From positions 3,348,001-3,412,000 of the forward strand of contig OY762508.1 of NCBI GenBank assembly GCA_963665975.1: a DNA stretch of 64,000 bases, given 5' to 3'. Made by a program: the position numbers and the translations under genes. Below, piece after piece: positions 1 to 9,345 of this stretch. Position 1 is the stretch's first letter. Every line of letters starts with the position of its first letter. The notes beneath the pieces were generated by a model. That model was given only the letters and a program-made list of their open reading frames with translations, did no database searches and had not been told where the DNA came from. Source of the DNA: G963665975 sp963665975 (GTDB taxonomy: Bacteria; Bacteroidota; Rhodothermia; Rhodothermales; Bin80).

Positions 1-1167
1 GGTCCTGCATGAGCGTAGCATCTATAGGCGTCAGTCGGGACTCGTAGTGCAGGAAGATGGCGGCAAACCAACGGTGACGCTGATCGGAGGAGCTCCAGCG
101 CTTTACGTTCCGTGTGCGGTGCGTGATGATGCTGTTGAGGTTTTCGATATTGTTGGTCGTCTTGAGGCTGTCTCTGAGCTTCTTGCCTATCCCGAGTCGG
201 TGCAGCGTAAGGGTTTCCTCCAGACCTTCATACAGGCTTGCAGCCGCCTTTGGACAAGAGTGTGTCAACTCTGCATGGATCGTGTGCAGTGCGGTACGGG
301 CTTCTGTGTGCGTTTCTTTCTCCCACGCGGCTTGCAATCGCACTTTGAGCGGTTCGGCCTCATCTTTTCTTGAGGTGACCCACCACGTTCTCCCACTTGC
401 GCCACTGGCACCGCTGCAATTCGATGTCGTTGCCAAACGTCTCATATACGGCTTTACGCTGCCCCTTGGCACCGTCCAGAATCACCGACAGCTTGCCGTC
501 ATAGGAAAAACCTCGCCGCATGAGATCCTCCAGGAGCGCCTTCACCTGGGCATGCCCTTCCGCCGCGCTTTCAACGACCGCCAACACCTCCTTCTTGCCC
601 GTGACCGTAACCCCCATGGCCACAATCATCTGCACTCCCTGCAAGCATTTGCCGTCGATAAACAGCACTGCGTACTTCTCCTTGTCCAGCCGACGCGTTT
701 CAACCCGTTCGAGCGCGTTGGCGGAGGTCCCCACAAAGGCGCGCCCTACCGTGCTGGCGCTCCGTCCTACGCTATCGCAAAACGTCTGGACCGCCCCCTT
801 GTAATTGCGCTGGGACAGTCCAGCCAATAACTGCTCACACATCTTCTCATCGTCCAGACCACGCTTTGCGTGTAACCTGCAGCACGTCTCCAGCGGACGT
901 TCCTTGTTCGTTTTGATTTTGCGTACACGGCGCACACGCACCTTCACACGCTCATTGTTGTAGCGGATCGTGCCTGGATTCGTCCCCCACCGCTGATAGT
1001 CCGTCTCGACGACTTCATGGTGTGCACCACAGAGCTGCTCCACCTCGCTTTCCATAATGGACTCGGCCATTAAGGGTTACACCGATGCGGTGTCGCGCAA
1101 CGGCCATGGAGGCCGGATCCTGTTCCGCCAGCTCTCGGAGGCTCTCGGCCGTGAACGATTGCGGCAT
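1..1167 (-). pseudogene. IS256/Mutator-type transposase remnant, copy 1 (type A)
   Basis: DDE transposase of the IS256 (Transposase_mut) type, broken. Reading on the minus strand, the N-terminus probably starts at 1167 (MPQSFTAESLRELAEQDP). A one-base shift near 1072 is needed to join it to the long frame 1070-360, which carries LSVILDGAKGQRKAV and LQRCQWRKWENVV, typical of the catalytic core of this family. That frame stops at about 360. A +1 shift in an A-rich run (AAGAAAAGATGA on the minus strand) is needed to continue into the C-terminal part (KTTNIIENLNSIITHRTR), which runs off the window start. The intact protein would be about 420 residues. The same shift is present in copy 2 at 9434-10505, so it predates the duplication or is programmed. 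The family call rests on motif recall, not on a search. Confidence 0.8.
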
Positions 1168-1220
1168 GTCTTGTGTGGTTATGTGGGCAGGGTTTAGAGA
1201 GCGGTACGAAGAACCGGACG

Positions 1221-1712
1221 CTACACCGCATGGGCTACGCGGCGCAGGCCGGCTTCCTGTTCCAGTAGCGCGAGCGCCATGCGCTCCATGCACTGAAACA
1301 CCGCGCTGGCGGGAACCACCAACGTACGGCCCACCGCATGCAACCCGTGCAGGACGCGCAACCCCCTGTCTGCCTTCAACAGCTGTCCAGTGCGCTGGAT
1401 CGTGAGGGTCTCTTGCAAGCCTTCCAGCAGCGCATTGGCTGCCGAACGGTTGATGTGCTTCAACTCAGCGTGGATGTCCATGAGTGCGGCTTCGGCCTTG
1501 TTCGCATCGGACAGCTGCCAGACCTGCCGCAAACGGCTACGATAGTCGCCGCGCACCGGATCGGACAACCCGCCGGTAACGTGGGCCAGTTTGGCATTCA
1601 AACAGCGCTGAATAGCGATTCGAGGGCCAAACACGCGTCGTACGGCTGTTTGCAGCCCTATGGGGCAAAATGCACAAAAGCCCTTCGTCCACGGACAACC
1701 CGCGTTCCACAA
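1221..1712 (-). pseudogene. Second, diverged IS256-type transposase fragment, copy 1 (type B)
   Basis: Minus-strand open frame whose middle part (AVRRVFGPRIAIQRCLNAKL, then IHAELKHINRSAANALLEGL and QETLTIQRTG) aligns with the core of the type A transposase next to it (AVYETFGNDIELQRCQWRKW, IHAELTHSCPKAAASLSEGL, EETLTLHRLG). It lacks the N-terminal half, and the last ~55 residues do not match the family, so both ends are lost. It sits immediately upstream, on the minus strand, of the type A remnant, in the same orientation. Two related but distinct elements therefore inserted side by side. A diverged copy is at 10506-10880. Confidence 0.65.
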
Positions 1713-1718
1713 GGCGTT

Positions 1719-1782
1719 GTAAGGTAATATGGTTCGGCGGTCTTATACGCTGCGTACAACCGTTTCCCTCATATTATCTTAC
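1719..1782. repeat. Hairpin (imperfect in this copy) next to the TIR element
   Basis: GTAAGGTAATATGG (1719-1732) and TCATATTATCTTAC (1769-1782) form a 14-bp inverted repeat with two mismatches and a 36-nt loop. The equivalent in the second copy (10887-10950) is perfect. It lies between the type B transposase fragment and the left terminal repeat at 1783. It could be a leftover insertion-element end or a structured RNA; function unknown. Confidence 0.6.
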
Positions 1783-2064
1783 GAGCCTCTTGCAAAATCC
1801 TTTTGATCGAAGCTTCCTGGTCACAATAAATACACAGTAATAAAGTATTAATACACAGCATAGTTACAAACAATGTATTATTTTGCTTTCGGGGTTCTCT
1901 GAGTGTGTGGAAACGCAAGGGCCTACCCGGTCCTTGACCGCCGGAGCCAGCATTCCAGCTCCTCTCGTAATCCGCAACTGCCTTACCTCAGGTGGAAGCC
2001 AGAGCACCCAAGTTCGCCTCACAAGCAGAAAAACCCTTCAAATCACGGGTTTTGCAAGAGGCTC
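1783..2064. mobile_element. 282-bp MITE-like element with terminal inverted repeats, copy 1
   Basis: GAGCCTCTTGCAAAATCC at 1783-1800 is the reverse complement of GGGTTTTGCAAGAGGCTC at 2047-2064 with one mismatch in 18. The interior holds no recognisable transposase, and its left third is A+T-rich, unlike its surroundings. A short non-coding element with good terminal repeats is what a MITE or an internally deleted IS looks like. From memory the ends resemble those of IS5-group elements, but I could not check this. I see no clear target-site duplication. The same element is at 10951-11232. Together with the following ~200 bp it forms the leader of the giant gene at 2266. Confidence 0.55.
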
Positions 2065-2544
2065 ATTGGTGTAAGAAGGGGGTAACAAGGCCCGGAAAGT
2101 TGGACCGGATCTCCTGTTTTCGCCCTTCCCACCAAAGACGGATCCCAATTCTAAACGTGACGAAGTTGAATTCAGCGGGCCAGATGACCCGTGGATTGCT
2201 TCGGTTCACTACGGTTGGGACCCTCCATGTAGTAGCATTCGGTCCACGTTGCCGACGGCAAGAAGATGATTTTCTTCCGGCACACTCGCAAGCAGTTGCG
2301 GTGGCTCCGACGTCCTGGTGGCCTTTCGGTCCGCCTCGGCCTGGGCGCCGTGGCCTGTATGTTGTCCGTGCAGGTTGTCGCAGCCCAGGAGATTTCGGTT
2401 GTGTTCGAAGTCTTGAAAACCCTGTATGACGTAACGGACGGTGACAATTGGAATAACAACGCCAACTGGGACACGACCAGGGTACCCACTGCTGCTGAAT
2501 TGAGTACGTGGCACGGAGTAACCTACACCGACGGTTCATTGACC
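1787..2544 (+). repeat. 758-bp identical direct repeat, copy 1 (leader + signal peptide cassette)
   Basis: By eye this block shows no difference from 10955-11712 (spacing 9168). It covers the TIR element, the untranslated leader, and the start of the giant gene through the signal peptide to the first LRR. Sequence to the left differs at many positions, and sequence to the right differs completely from 2545 on. A perfectly conserved island between diverged flanks suggests recent gene conversion or cassette exchange rather than one simple duplication. Confidence 0.85.
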
Positions 2545-5500
2545 GAGCTTGACCTGAGGTACAACCGTCTCAGCGGTACGATTCCGTCCGCGCTGGGCGA
2601 CCTCACGGGCGAGGGCACGATTCGGGACAACGACCGGTATGGGCTGCGTGTGGATGACGTGACGGTAGAGGAGGCGGATCGCGGGGTGCGCTTTACGGTA
2701 TCGTTGGACCGGCCGAATCCGGTGCAGATCGTACGGGTGACCTACGCGACGGTAGACGGTACGGCGATGGCGGGGTTGGACTACGAAGCGCGAAGCAGCA
2801 CGCTGGAGTTTTCGTCTGGGGTGATGAGCCGAACCGTCAGGGTGCCGATTACGGACGACACGGAATGGGAGGATAGCGAGACGTTTTCACTGGTGTTGAG
2901 TGCGCCTCGAAACGCGGAGATTGCAGATAGGGTCGGAGTGGGTACGATTGTGGATGACGACGCGGTGTATCTTCGGATCGCGGATGCGAGGGCGGAGGAG
3001 GGTTCCGAGCAGATGGTGTTTGGGGTGCGTCTTACCAGGCCCAGTCCGGTAGCGGTAAGCGCGTTCTACGAGACGCGGGGAGCGTCGGCGTTGGAGGGGG
3101 TGGACTACGTTCGCGCGGCAGGGAGCGTGCGGTTTGCGCCTGGAGAGACGGAGCAGACGATTGTGGTGTCTCTGTTGGATGACGCGCTTGACGAGTCGGA
3201 CGAGACGTTTCAGGTGGTACTAAGCGGTGTGGAGCATGCGGTGGTTGCGGTGCCGGAGGCGACAGGTACGATTGTGGATGACGACCGTACACCGGTGCTG
3301 GACGTGGTGCAGGGCGTGCGGGTGTTTGAAGGGGCTGGCAGTGCGTTGTTTGCGGTCACACTGAGCGCACCGAGCGCGTACGAGGTGACGGCAGTGTATG
3401 CGACGGTGGATGGAACGGCGCTGGCGGGTCTAGACTACGAAGGGGTAACGGGTACGCTGCGCATTGCGTCCGGGGAGAGGGCAGGCACGATAACGGTGCC
3501 TATTCTTGAGGACAACGTAAGGGAAGAAGAAGAAACGTTTACGCTAACGCTCAGTGGCGTCGAGAATGCGGTTTTGGGCTCTGGTACGAGTACCGGCACA
3601 ATCCTGGACAACGAAACGATTCTGTCCCTAAGCATTGACGGTTTTCCGGAGGGAGAGGATGCAGGTATTGTGGTCGATACGGTGACGCAGAGCGGTCAGC
3701 GTGTCGCTGCCAAGTTGCATATTGCAGAGCCGGTGATTTCGAGAGCGGTATTTAAGACCAGTGCTGAATGCCAGAGTGGCCCAGGTGATTATTTCCATAG
3801 TTTCACCGAGGGTGACACTTGCACGAGTGAAATCGCCTGTAAATACGTTGATGGCAGCGTTTCCCCCGATGACCACTACGAATTCCTTTTATTTGAGGAC
3901 GGTACGGCAACAGCAGGCGAGGATTACACGCTTCCGGAACCACGTCGATTATTTTTTGCAGAAGGAGCCCTACAAAGCGAATTTGGAGAAGTTAGTTTCG
4001 AAATATTGCAAGACGAGGATGTCGAGGGATTCGAAGAATTCTATGGATATTGTCAACGTGACGATGAGGGGGCACTTAGCGGTCCGCGTTCGCCGTTTCT
4101 AATTCGGGATGACGACGGGGAGATTTCAATTCCCACGTTGTCGGTGACAAATGCAAGTGCTCCCGAAAATGCAGGCTGGATGTACTTTACAATTTCGTTC
4201 TCTGAACGGGCGCAAAATTCCGTGTCCATAACTGTCAAGTCTTCTTCCGAAGCCGGGGATACGGCTACGGAAGGAGTCGACTATCTATCGGCCGAAGCTG
4301 AATTTGAGATATCCTTTGGCGAAGCTGGCACAGTTATCGCCGTACCAATCTACGATGATGCCTTGGTCGAGGGGAATGAGACCTTTACGCTGACAGTAAA
4401 AGACATAGAAAACGCGACCCCGAGCACGGTAACGGCAAAGGGGACAATTATAGACGACGACTTCGGTGCGGCAGTGACGATGTCGATTGGCGATGTGGAG
4501 GTGGAGGAGGATACGGGTCCGGATTCGTTGCGGGTATCGCTGCGTTCTGCCTCGAATGAGACGGTTACGGTGCGGTATGCGACGTCGGATGGCACGGCTG
4601 GAGCGAACCAGGACTATCTGCAGACCTCCGGCGCGCTCACCATCCCGGCGGGGCAGACGGAAGCGCACATTGAAGTGGCCATTCTGGATGATCTCGAGGT
4701 GGAATCGGACGAGACGTTTTTCGTTACGCTCACCGATCCTGCGGGTGCGGACCTTTCGCGCGCTACAGCTACAGTGACGATCATAGACAACGACGTGCCG
4801 GCATTGTCGATCGGCGACGTACGGGTGGAGGAGAATGCGGGTCCGGCTTCGTTGCGCGTATCGCTGCGTTCTGCCTCGAATGAGACGGTTACCGTGCGGT
4901 ATGCGACGTCGGAAGGCACGGCTGGAGCGGACCAGGACTATCTGCGGACCTCCGGCACGCTCACCATCCCGGCGGGGGAGACCGAAGCGCACATTGAGGT
5001 GGACATTCTGGATGATCTCGAGGAGGAATCGGACGAGACGTTTTTCGTTACGCTCACCGGCCCGGTGCGTGCGGAACTCTCCCGCGCTACGGCTAGAGTG
5101 ACGATCATAGACGACGACTTCGGTGCGGCAGTGACGATGTCGATTGGCGATGTGGAGGTGGAGGAGGATGCGGGTCCGGCTTCGTTGCGGGTATCGCTGC
5201 GTTCTGTCTTGAATGAGACGGTTACGGTGCGGTATGCGACGTCGGATGGCACGGCTACAGTGGACTACGACTATCTGCGGACCTCCGGCACGCTCACCAT
5301 CCCGGCGGGGGAGACCGAAGCGCACATTGAGGTGGACATTCTGGATGATCTCGAGGTGGAATCGGACGAGACGTTTTTCGTTACGCTCACCGATCCTGCG
5401 GGTGTGGACCTTTCGCGCGCTACAGCTACAGTGACGATCATTGACAACGACGTGCCGGCATTGTCGATCGGCGACGTACGGGTGGAGGAGGATACGGGTC

Positions 5501-8500
5501 CGGCTTCGTTGCGGGTATCGCTGAGTTCTGCCTCGAATGAGACGGTTACGGTGCGGTATGCGACGTCGGATGGCACGGCTACAGTGGACCAGGACTATCT
5601 GCAGACCTCCGGCACGCTCACTATCCCGGCGGGGGAGACGGAAGCGGACATTGAGGTGGACATTCTGGATGATCTCGAGGTGGAATCGGACGAGACGTTT
5701 TTCGTTACGCTCACCGATCCTGCGGGTGTGGACCTTTCGCGCGCTACAGCTACAGTGACGATCATTGACAACGACGTGCCGGCATTGTCGATCGGCGACG
5801 TACGGGTGGAGGAGGATGCGGGTCCGGCTTCCTTGCGGGTATCGCTGAGTTCTGCCTCGAATGAGACGGTTACGGTGCGGTATGCGACGTCGGATGGCAC
5901 GGCTACAGTGGACCAGGACTATCTGCAGACCTCCGGCACGCTCACCATCCCGGCGGGGGAGACCGAAGCGCACATTGAGGTGGATGTTCTGGATGATCTC
6001 GAGGTGGAGTCGGACGAGACGTTTTTCGTTACGCTCACCGATCCTGCGGGTGTGGACCTCTCGCGCGCTACAGCTACAGTGACGATCATAGACAACGACG
6101 TGCCGGCATTGTCGATTGACGACGTACGGGTGGAGGAGGATGACGTGCGGGCGGTGTTCACGGTGAGTCTGAATGCAGCATGGGACAGTCCGGTGACGGT
6201 GGAGTATGTGACTATGGACGGTACGGCGACGGCCGGTCAGGACTATCTGCCGGTCATCTCGGGGGAGCTTGTGATTCCTCCAGGCCAGTTGAGCGGACAG
6301 GTGGAGGTGATGGTGATTGATGACTTCCTTTTGGAATCGGACGAGACCTTTACACTCGTATTGAGCAATCCCGGAGGCGTGGAGTTGGCCGACGAAACGG
6401 GCGAGGCTACGATTCTGGACAACGACTTGTACCGGTTGCATGTGGATGACGTGACGGTAAGCGAGGGTGGCGGCGCGGCGCGCTTTACGGTGTCGCTGGT
6501 CCCTGCGAATCCGGTGCAGACGGTGCGGGTGGCATATGCTACAGCAGACGGTACGGCGATGGCGTCTGCGGACTACGTGTCTGCGTCGGGCAGTCTTGTG
6601 TTCACGCCTGGAGAGACGGTGCAGACGTTGGCGGTGCAGATACAGGATGACGCGGTGGACGAGCCTGACGAGACGTTTGTGGTGTCGCTTGATGGCGCGG
6701 AGAACGCGACGATTGCGCGGCCGGAGGCGACGGGTACGATCATCGATAACGACGCTCCCCCGGTGGTGAGCATCGTGAGCGCTGTGCGGGTGGGTGAAGC
6801 AGACGGCAGTGCGTTGTTTCCGGTCCTGTTGAGCGCGGCGAGCGCGTTCGTGGTTACGGTTTCGTATGCGACGGGGGATGGTACGGCGCTGGCGGGTCAG
6901 GACTATGTCACGCAGAGAGGTACGTTGGAGCTTGCACCGGGAGAGACGGAGGGCATGATCACGGTGCTGATTCTCGACGATGCCATAAGAGAGCCAGACG
7001 AGACGTTTACGCTTACGCTCAGCGGCGTGCGGAACGCGGGTTTGGGGTTGGCGGTGAGCACGGGCACCATTGTGGACGACGAGGCGGTGCCGACGCTGCG
7101 GGTAGGCGATGTGACGGTGAAGGAGGATGCGCGTAGCGCCGTGTTCCCGGTGACGCTTGGCGGAGAGAGTGCGACGGCGGTGCAGGTGGCGTATGCGACG
7201 GTGGACGAGACGGCCACGGCGGGTGCGGACTACACGGCGGCAAGCGGGACGCTGGTGTTTGCGCCGAGGGAGGTGACCAGGGAGATCGTGGTGGGGATCG
7301 TGTCGGACGATCTGGACGAGCCGGACGAGACGTTTTTGGTGCGGTTGAGCGAGGCATTGGAAGCGGAGCTGGCAGACGCTACGGGTCGGGGCACGATCAC
7401 GGACGACGACGAGCCGGTGACGATCAGTATTTATGATGGTCGTGGGCTGGAGGATGCGGGGTTGCTGCATCTTCCGGTACGGCTGAGCCGAAAGAGTTCG
7501 CGTGTGGTGAGCGTGTTTTTTGGGACGTCGGATATTACGGCGGAGGCAGGTGTGGACTACGTGACCTCGCGGGGGATTGTAGTCTTTGAGCGCGGGAGCA
7601 CGGAGGGGGTGGTTGCAATCAGCATGCAGTCGGACGCGCTGAACGAGGAGGACGAGACGTTCCATGCGACGCTTTCGCGTCCGACGAACGCGCTCATTGC
7701 GCGGGGAGTGGCGACGGGGACGATTGAGGACAACGACGGGATTCCGATGCTTCGTGTGGGAGACATCACTGCAAGCGAGGACGGAGGCGAGGCGATTTTC
7801 AGGGTGACGCTTTCGGTGCCTGGCACGCGCTTGGTTACGGTAGCGTACCGGACGTTTGACGGGTCGGCGGAGGCGGGTCGGGACTATGTAGAGGCCAGTG
7901 GGACGCTTGCGTTTGCGCCGGGGGAGGTGGAACAGGAGGTGCGTGTGCAGCTACTCCGGGACGGGCGGGACTGGCGTGTGGAGACGTTTTCGCTGGCGTT
8001 GGAGTCGGTATCGAATGCGATGCTGGACGATGCGGTAGCCACCGCGACGATTGTGGAGGAGGAGTCTATTGAAGACGGCGTGCTTACGGCGCATGTGGCG
8101 CGGTTTCTGCGCACGTCGGCTTCGCATGTGGTGGAGGCGATGGAGGAGCGGTTGAAGTGGATGGAGATGGATCCTGCGTGTGCTCCGGTAACGGGAGAGC
8201 GTCTGCAGATGATGCGGTACGCGAACCCGAGTTGGAATCCGTCTGGTGGCGAGTTGCTTTCGGGGTGTGGCATGGTGGTTACCGGCGGCGGTTTTGGCGT
8301 GTGGGGTCGAGGGGCGTTCACGAGGCTGAACGGGAAGGAGGGGATGCTGTCGTTACGCGCGGATGTAACCACGGGAGCGCTTGGTGCGGACTACAGGTGG
8401 GAGAGCGGCCTGATGGCGGGGTTGCTGTTTTCGCACAGCCAGGCTGCGGGGACGTTCGAGGCCTATGCGGCAACGGGGGAGACGGAATCGCGGCTTACCG

Positions 8501-9345
8501 GGGCGTATCCGTATGTGACTTACCGCACGCAGTCTGTGCGTCTCTGGGCGCTGGGTGGTCTTGGGCGCGGTTCGGCGGAGGTGGACGGCAGCGAGTATGT
8601 GGAGGCGCAACTTACGTCGAGTCTGGTGGCGGCAGGCGCTGTTGGGACGTTGTTACGCGGTCGGCGAACGCGGCTGTCGTACACAGCGGATGCTTTTCTG
8701 GTGCGTGGGAATCCAGAGGAACGGGTCTCGGTCCGCGTCAGCCGTATACGGGCGGGGCTGGAAGGCAGTGTGCTGCTGAGCCGGTCGTTACATCCGTATG
8801 TAGAGGTGGCGATTCGCAGAGACGGAGGGGACGCGGAGACGGGTCTGGGGCTCGAGGTGGGCGGTGGCTTGCGTCTTTCGACGCCGGGCAGCAGACTGCG
8901 GGCGGAGGTCCGTACGCGCGGTCTGGTGACGCATGCGCAGGGCGGGTTTACCGAATGGGGAGTTGCAGCGGCGGTGCGCTACGGGGCTCCGCAGGGCGTT
9001 GGTCCCACGGCGGAGATTCGTCCTGCATGGGGGCCTGCCCGTTCGGGCGGCATGCAGGCGCTGTGGCGGCACGACTCGGTAGTGGACGCGGCGATCAGTC
9101 CGCCGGGCCAGAAGCGGATAGAGATGCGCTTCGGCTACGGTACGCTGCTGCAGCAAGGGAACGGTATAGTGCGTCCGATCCTTGCGGTAACCCTGCGCGA
9201 CCGTGGTCGGGACTACCGGGTGGGCTACGAAGTGAGCATGCAGAACGGACTGGTGCTGTCTGCCTCTGGGGTGGCCCGGGAAACGGCTAACCCCTGGCAG
9301 CCGGTGCTGTACGGCATCAGCGCGCGCACAACCCTGCGGTGGTGA
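2266..9345 (+). CDS. Giant Calx-beta repeat surface protein with autotransporter-like barrel
   Basis: 2359 residues. Residues 1-41 form a long signal peptide (basic start, hydrophobic core, VVAAQ end). Residues 42-112 are an N-terminal cap plus a single LRR unit (LDLRYNRLSGTIPSALGDL). From ~126 to ~1935 come about 16 Calx-beta modules of ~108 residues, each with DGTA-x-AGxDY, FAPGET, DETF and a GTI-x-DDD/DND end, as expected for Ca2+-binding domains. An alpha-helical linker (~1943-1965) and a ~355-residue beta-barrel follow, ending TTLRW with a terminal aromatic as in outer-membrane barrels. Two Cys (CAPV, SGCGM) before the barrel are shared with the gene at 11434. Probable role: surface-displayed adhesin or matrix protein; this is inference. 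Modules 6-10 are near-identical tandem DNA repeats. Modules 4-5 (3610-4460) have different base composition. The LRR-to-Calx-beta joint looks like an in-frame deletion. The ATG at 2266 follows GGCAAGAAG. Confidence 0.85.
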   Translation: MIFFRHTRKQLRWLRRPGGLSVRLGLGAVACMLSVQVVAAQEISVVFEVLKTLYDVTDGDNWNNNANWDTTRVPTAAELSTWHGVTYTDGSLTELDLRYNRLSGTIPSALGDLTGEGTIRDNDRYGLRVDDVTVEEADRGVRFTVSLDRPNPVQIVRVTYATVDGTAMAGLDYEARSSTLEFSSGVMSRTVRVPITDDTEWEDSETFSLVLSAPRNAEIADRVGVGTIVDDDAVYLRIADARAEEGSEQMVFGVRLTRPSPVAVSAFYETRGASALEGVDYVRAAGSVRFAPGETEQTIVVSLLDDALDESDETFQVVLSGVEHAVVAVPEATGTIVDDDRTPVLDVVQGVRVFEGAGSALFAVTLSAPSAYEVTAVYATVDGTALAGLDYEGVTGTLRIASGERAGTITVPILEDNVREEEETFTLTLSGVENAVLGSGTSTGTILDNETILSLSIDGFPEGEDAGIVVDTVTQSGQRVAAKLHIAEPVISRAVFKTSAECQSGPGDYFHSFTEGDTCTSEIACKYVDGSVSPDDHYEFLLFEDGTATAGEDYTLPEPRRLFFAEGALQSEFGEVSFEILQDEDVEGFEEFYGYCQRDDEGALSGPRSPFLIRDDDGEISIPTLSVTNASAPENAGWMYFTISFSERAQNSVSITVKSSSEAGDTATEGVDYLSAEAEFEISFGEAGTVIAVPIYDDALVEGNETFTLTVKDIENATPSTVTAKGTIIDDDFGAAVTMSIGDVEVEEDTGPDSLRVSLRSASNETVTVRYATSDGTAGANQDYLQTSGALTIPAGQTEAHIEVAILDDLEVESDETFFVTLTDPAGADLSRATATVTIIDNDVPALSIGDVRVEENAGPASLRVSLRSASNETVTVRYATSEGTAGADQDYLRTSGTLTIPAGETEAHIEVDILDDLEEESDETFFVTLTGPVRAELSRATARVTIIDDDFGAAVTMSIGDVEVEEDAGPASLRVSLRSVLNETVTVRYATSDGTATVDYDYLRTSGTLTIPAGETEAHIEVDILDDLEVESDETFFVTLTDPAGVDLSRATATVTIIDNDVPALSIGDVRVEEDTGPASLRVSLSSASNETVTVRYATSDGTATVDQDYLQTSGTLTIPAGETEADIEVDILDDLEVESDETFFVTLTDPAGVDLSRATATVTIIDNDVPALSIGDVRVEEDAGPASLRVSLSSASNETVTVRYATSDGTATVDQDYLQTSGTLTIPAGETEAHIEVDVLDDLEVESDETFFVTLTDPAGVDLSRATATVTIIDNDVPALSIDDVRVEEDDVRAVFTVSLNAAWDSPVTVEYVTMDGTATAGQDYLPVISGELVIPPGQLSGQVEVMVIDDFLLESDETFTLVLSNPGGVELADETGEATILDNDLYRLHVDDVTVSEGGGAARFTVSLVPANPVQTVRVAYATADGTAMASADYVSASGSLVFTPGETVQTLAVQIQDDAVDEPDETFVVSLDGAENATIARPEATGTIIDNDAPPVVSIVSAVRVGEADGSALFPVLLSAASAFVVTVSYATGDGTALAGQDYVTQRGTLELAPGETEGMITVLILDDAIREPDETFTLTLSGVRNAGLGLAVSTGTIVDDEAVPTLRVGDVTVKEDARSAVFPVTLGGESATAVQVAYATVDETATAGADYTAASGTLVFAPREVTREIVVGIVSDDLDEPDETFLVRLSEALEAELADATGRGTITDDDEPVTISIYDGRGLEDAGLLHLPVRLSRKSSRVVSVFFGTSDITAEAGVDYVTSRGIVVFERGSTEGVVAISMQSDALNEEDETFHATLSRPTNALIARGVATGTIEDNDGIPMLRVGDITASEDGGEAIFRVTLSVPGTRLVTVAYRTFDGSAEAGRDYVEASGTLAFAPGEVEQEVRVQLLRDGRDWRVETFSLALESVSNAMLDDAVATATIVEEESIEDGVLTAHVARFLRTSASHVVEAMEERLKWMEMDPACAPVTGERLQMMRYANPSWNPSGGELLSGCGMVVTGGGFGVWGRGAFTRLNGKEGMLSLRADVTTGALGADYRWESGLMAGLLFSHSQAAGTFEAYAATGETESRLTGAYPYVTYRTQSVRLWALGGLGRGSAEVDGSEYVEAQLTSSLVAAGAVGTLLRGRRTRLSYTADAFLVRGNPEERVSVRVSRIRAGLEGSVLLSRSLHPYVEVAIRRDGGDAETGLGLEVGGGLRLSTPGSRLRAEVRTRGLVTHAQGGFTEWGVAAAVRYGAPQGVGPTAEIRPAWGPARSGGMQALWRHDSVVDAAISPPGQKRIEMRFGYGTLLQQGNGIVRPILAVTLRDRGRDYRVGYEVSMQNGLVLSASGVARETANPWQPVLYGISARTTLRW
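4468..6105 (+). repeat. Tandem array of ~324-330-bp Calx-beta-encoding DNA repeats
   Basis: Five consecutive modules inside the giant gene begin near 4468, 4800, 5125, 5460 and 5785 and are nearly identical in DNA. The last three have an exact 324-bp period (GTGCGGTATGCGACGTCGGA recurs at matching offsets). Each encodes SIGDV-x-VEE, then TVRYATSDGTA, TLTIPAGETEA and DDLEVESDETFF. Such arrays change copy number by slippage or unequal recombination. Confidence 0.9.

Noticed and set aside
1883..2539. Several small frames duplicated exactly in the leader block, both strands
   Set aside because: Their identity comes only from the identical DNA block. They overlap each other on both strands, and none has a start signal or known domain.
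4285..7665. 1126-residue open frame on the minus strand inside the first giant gene
   Set aside because: It is antisense to the Calx-beta modules. The G-rich biased codons of the + gene remove stops on the other strand, and the translation is Arg/His-rich with no domain.
8157..9290. 377-residue frame overlapping the barrel of the first giant gene
   Set aside because: Out-of-frame reading of the barrel DNA, Gly/Arg-rich, no family match; the barrel frame is clearly the real one.
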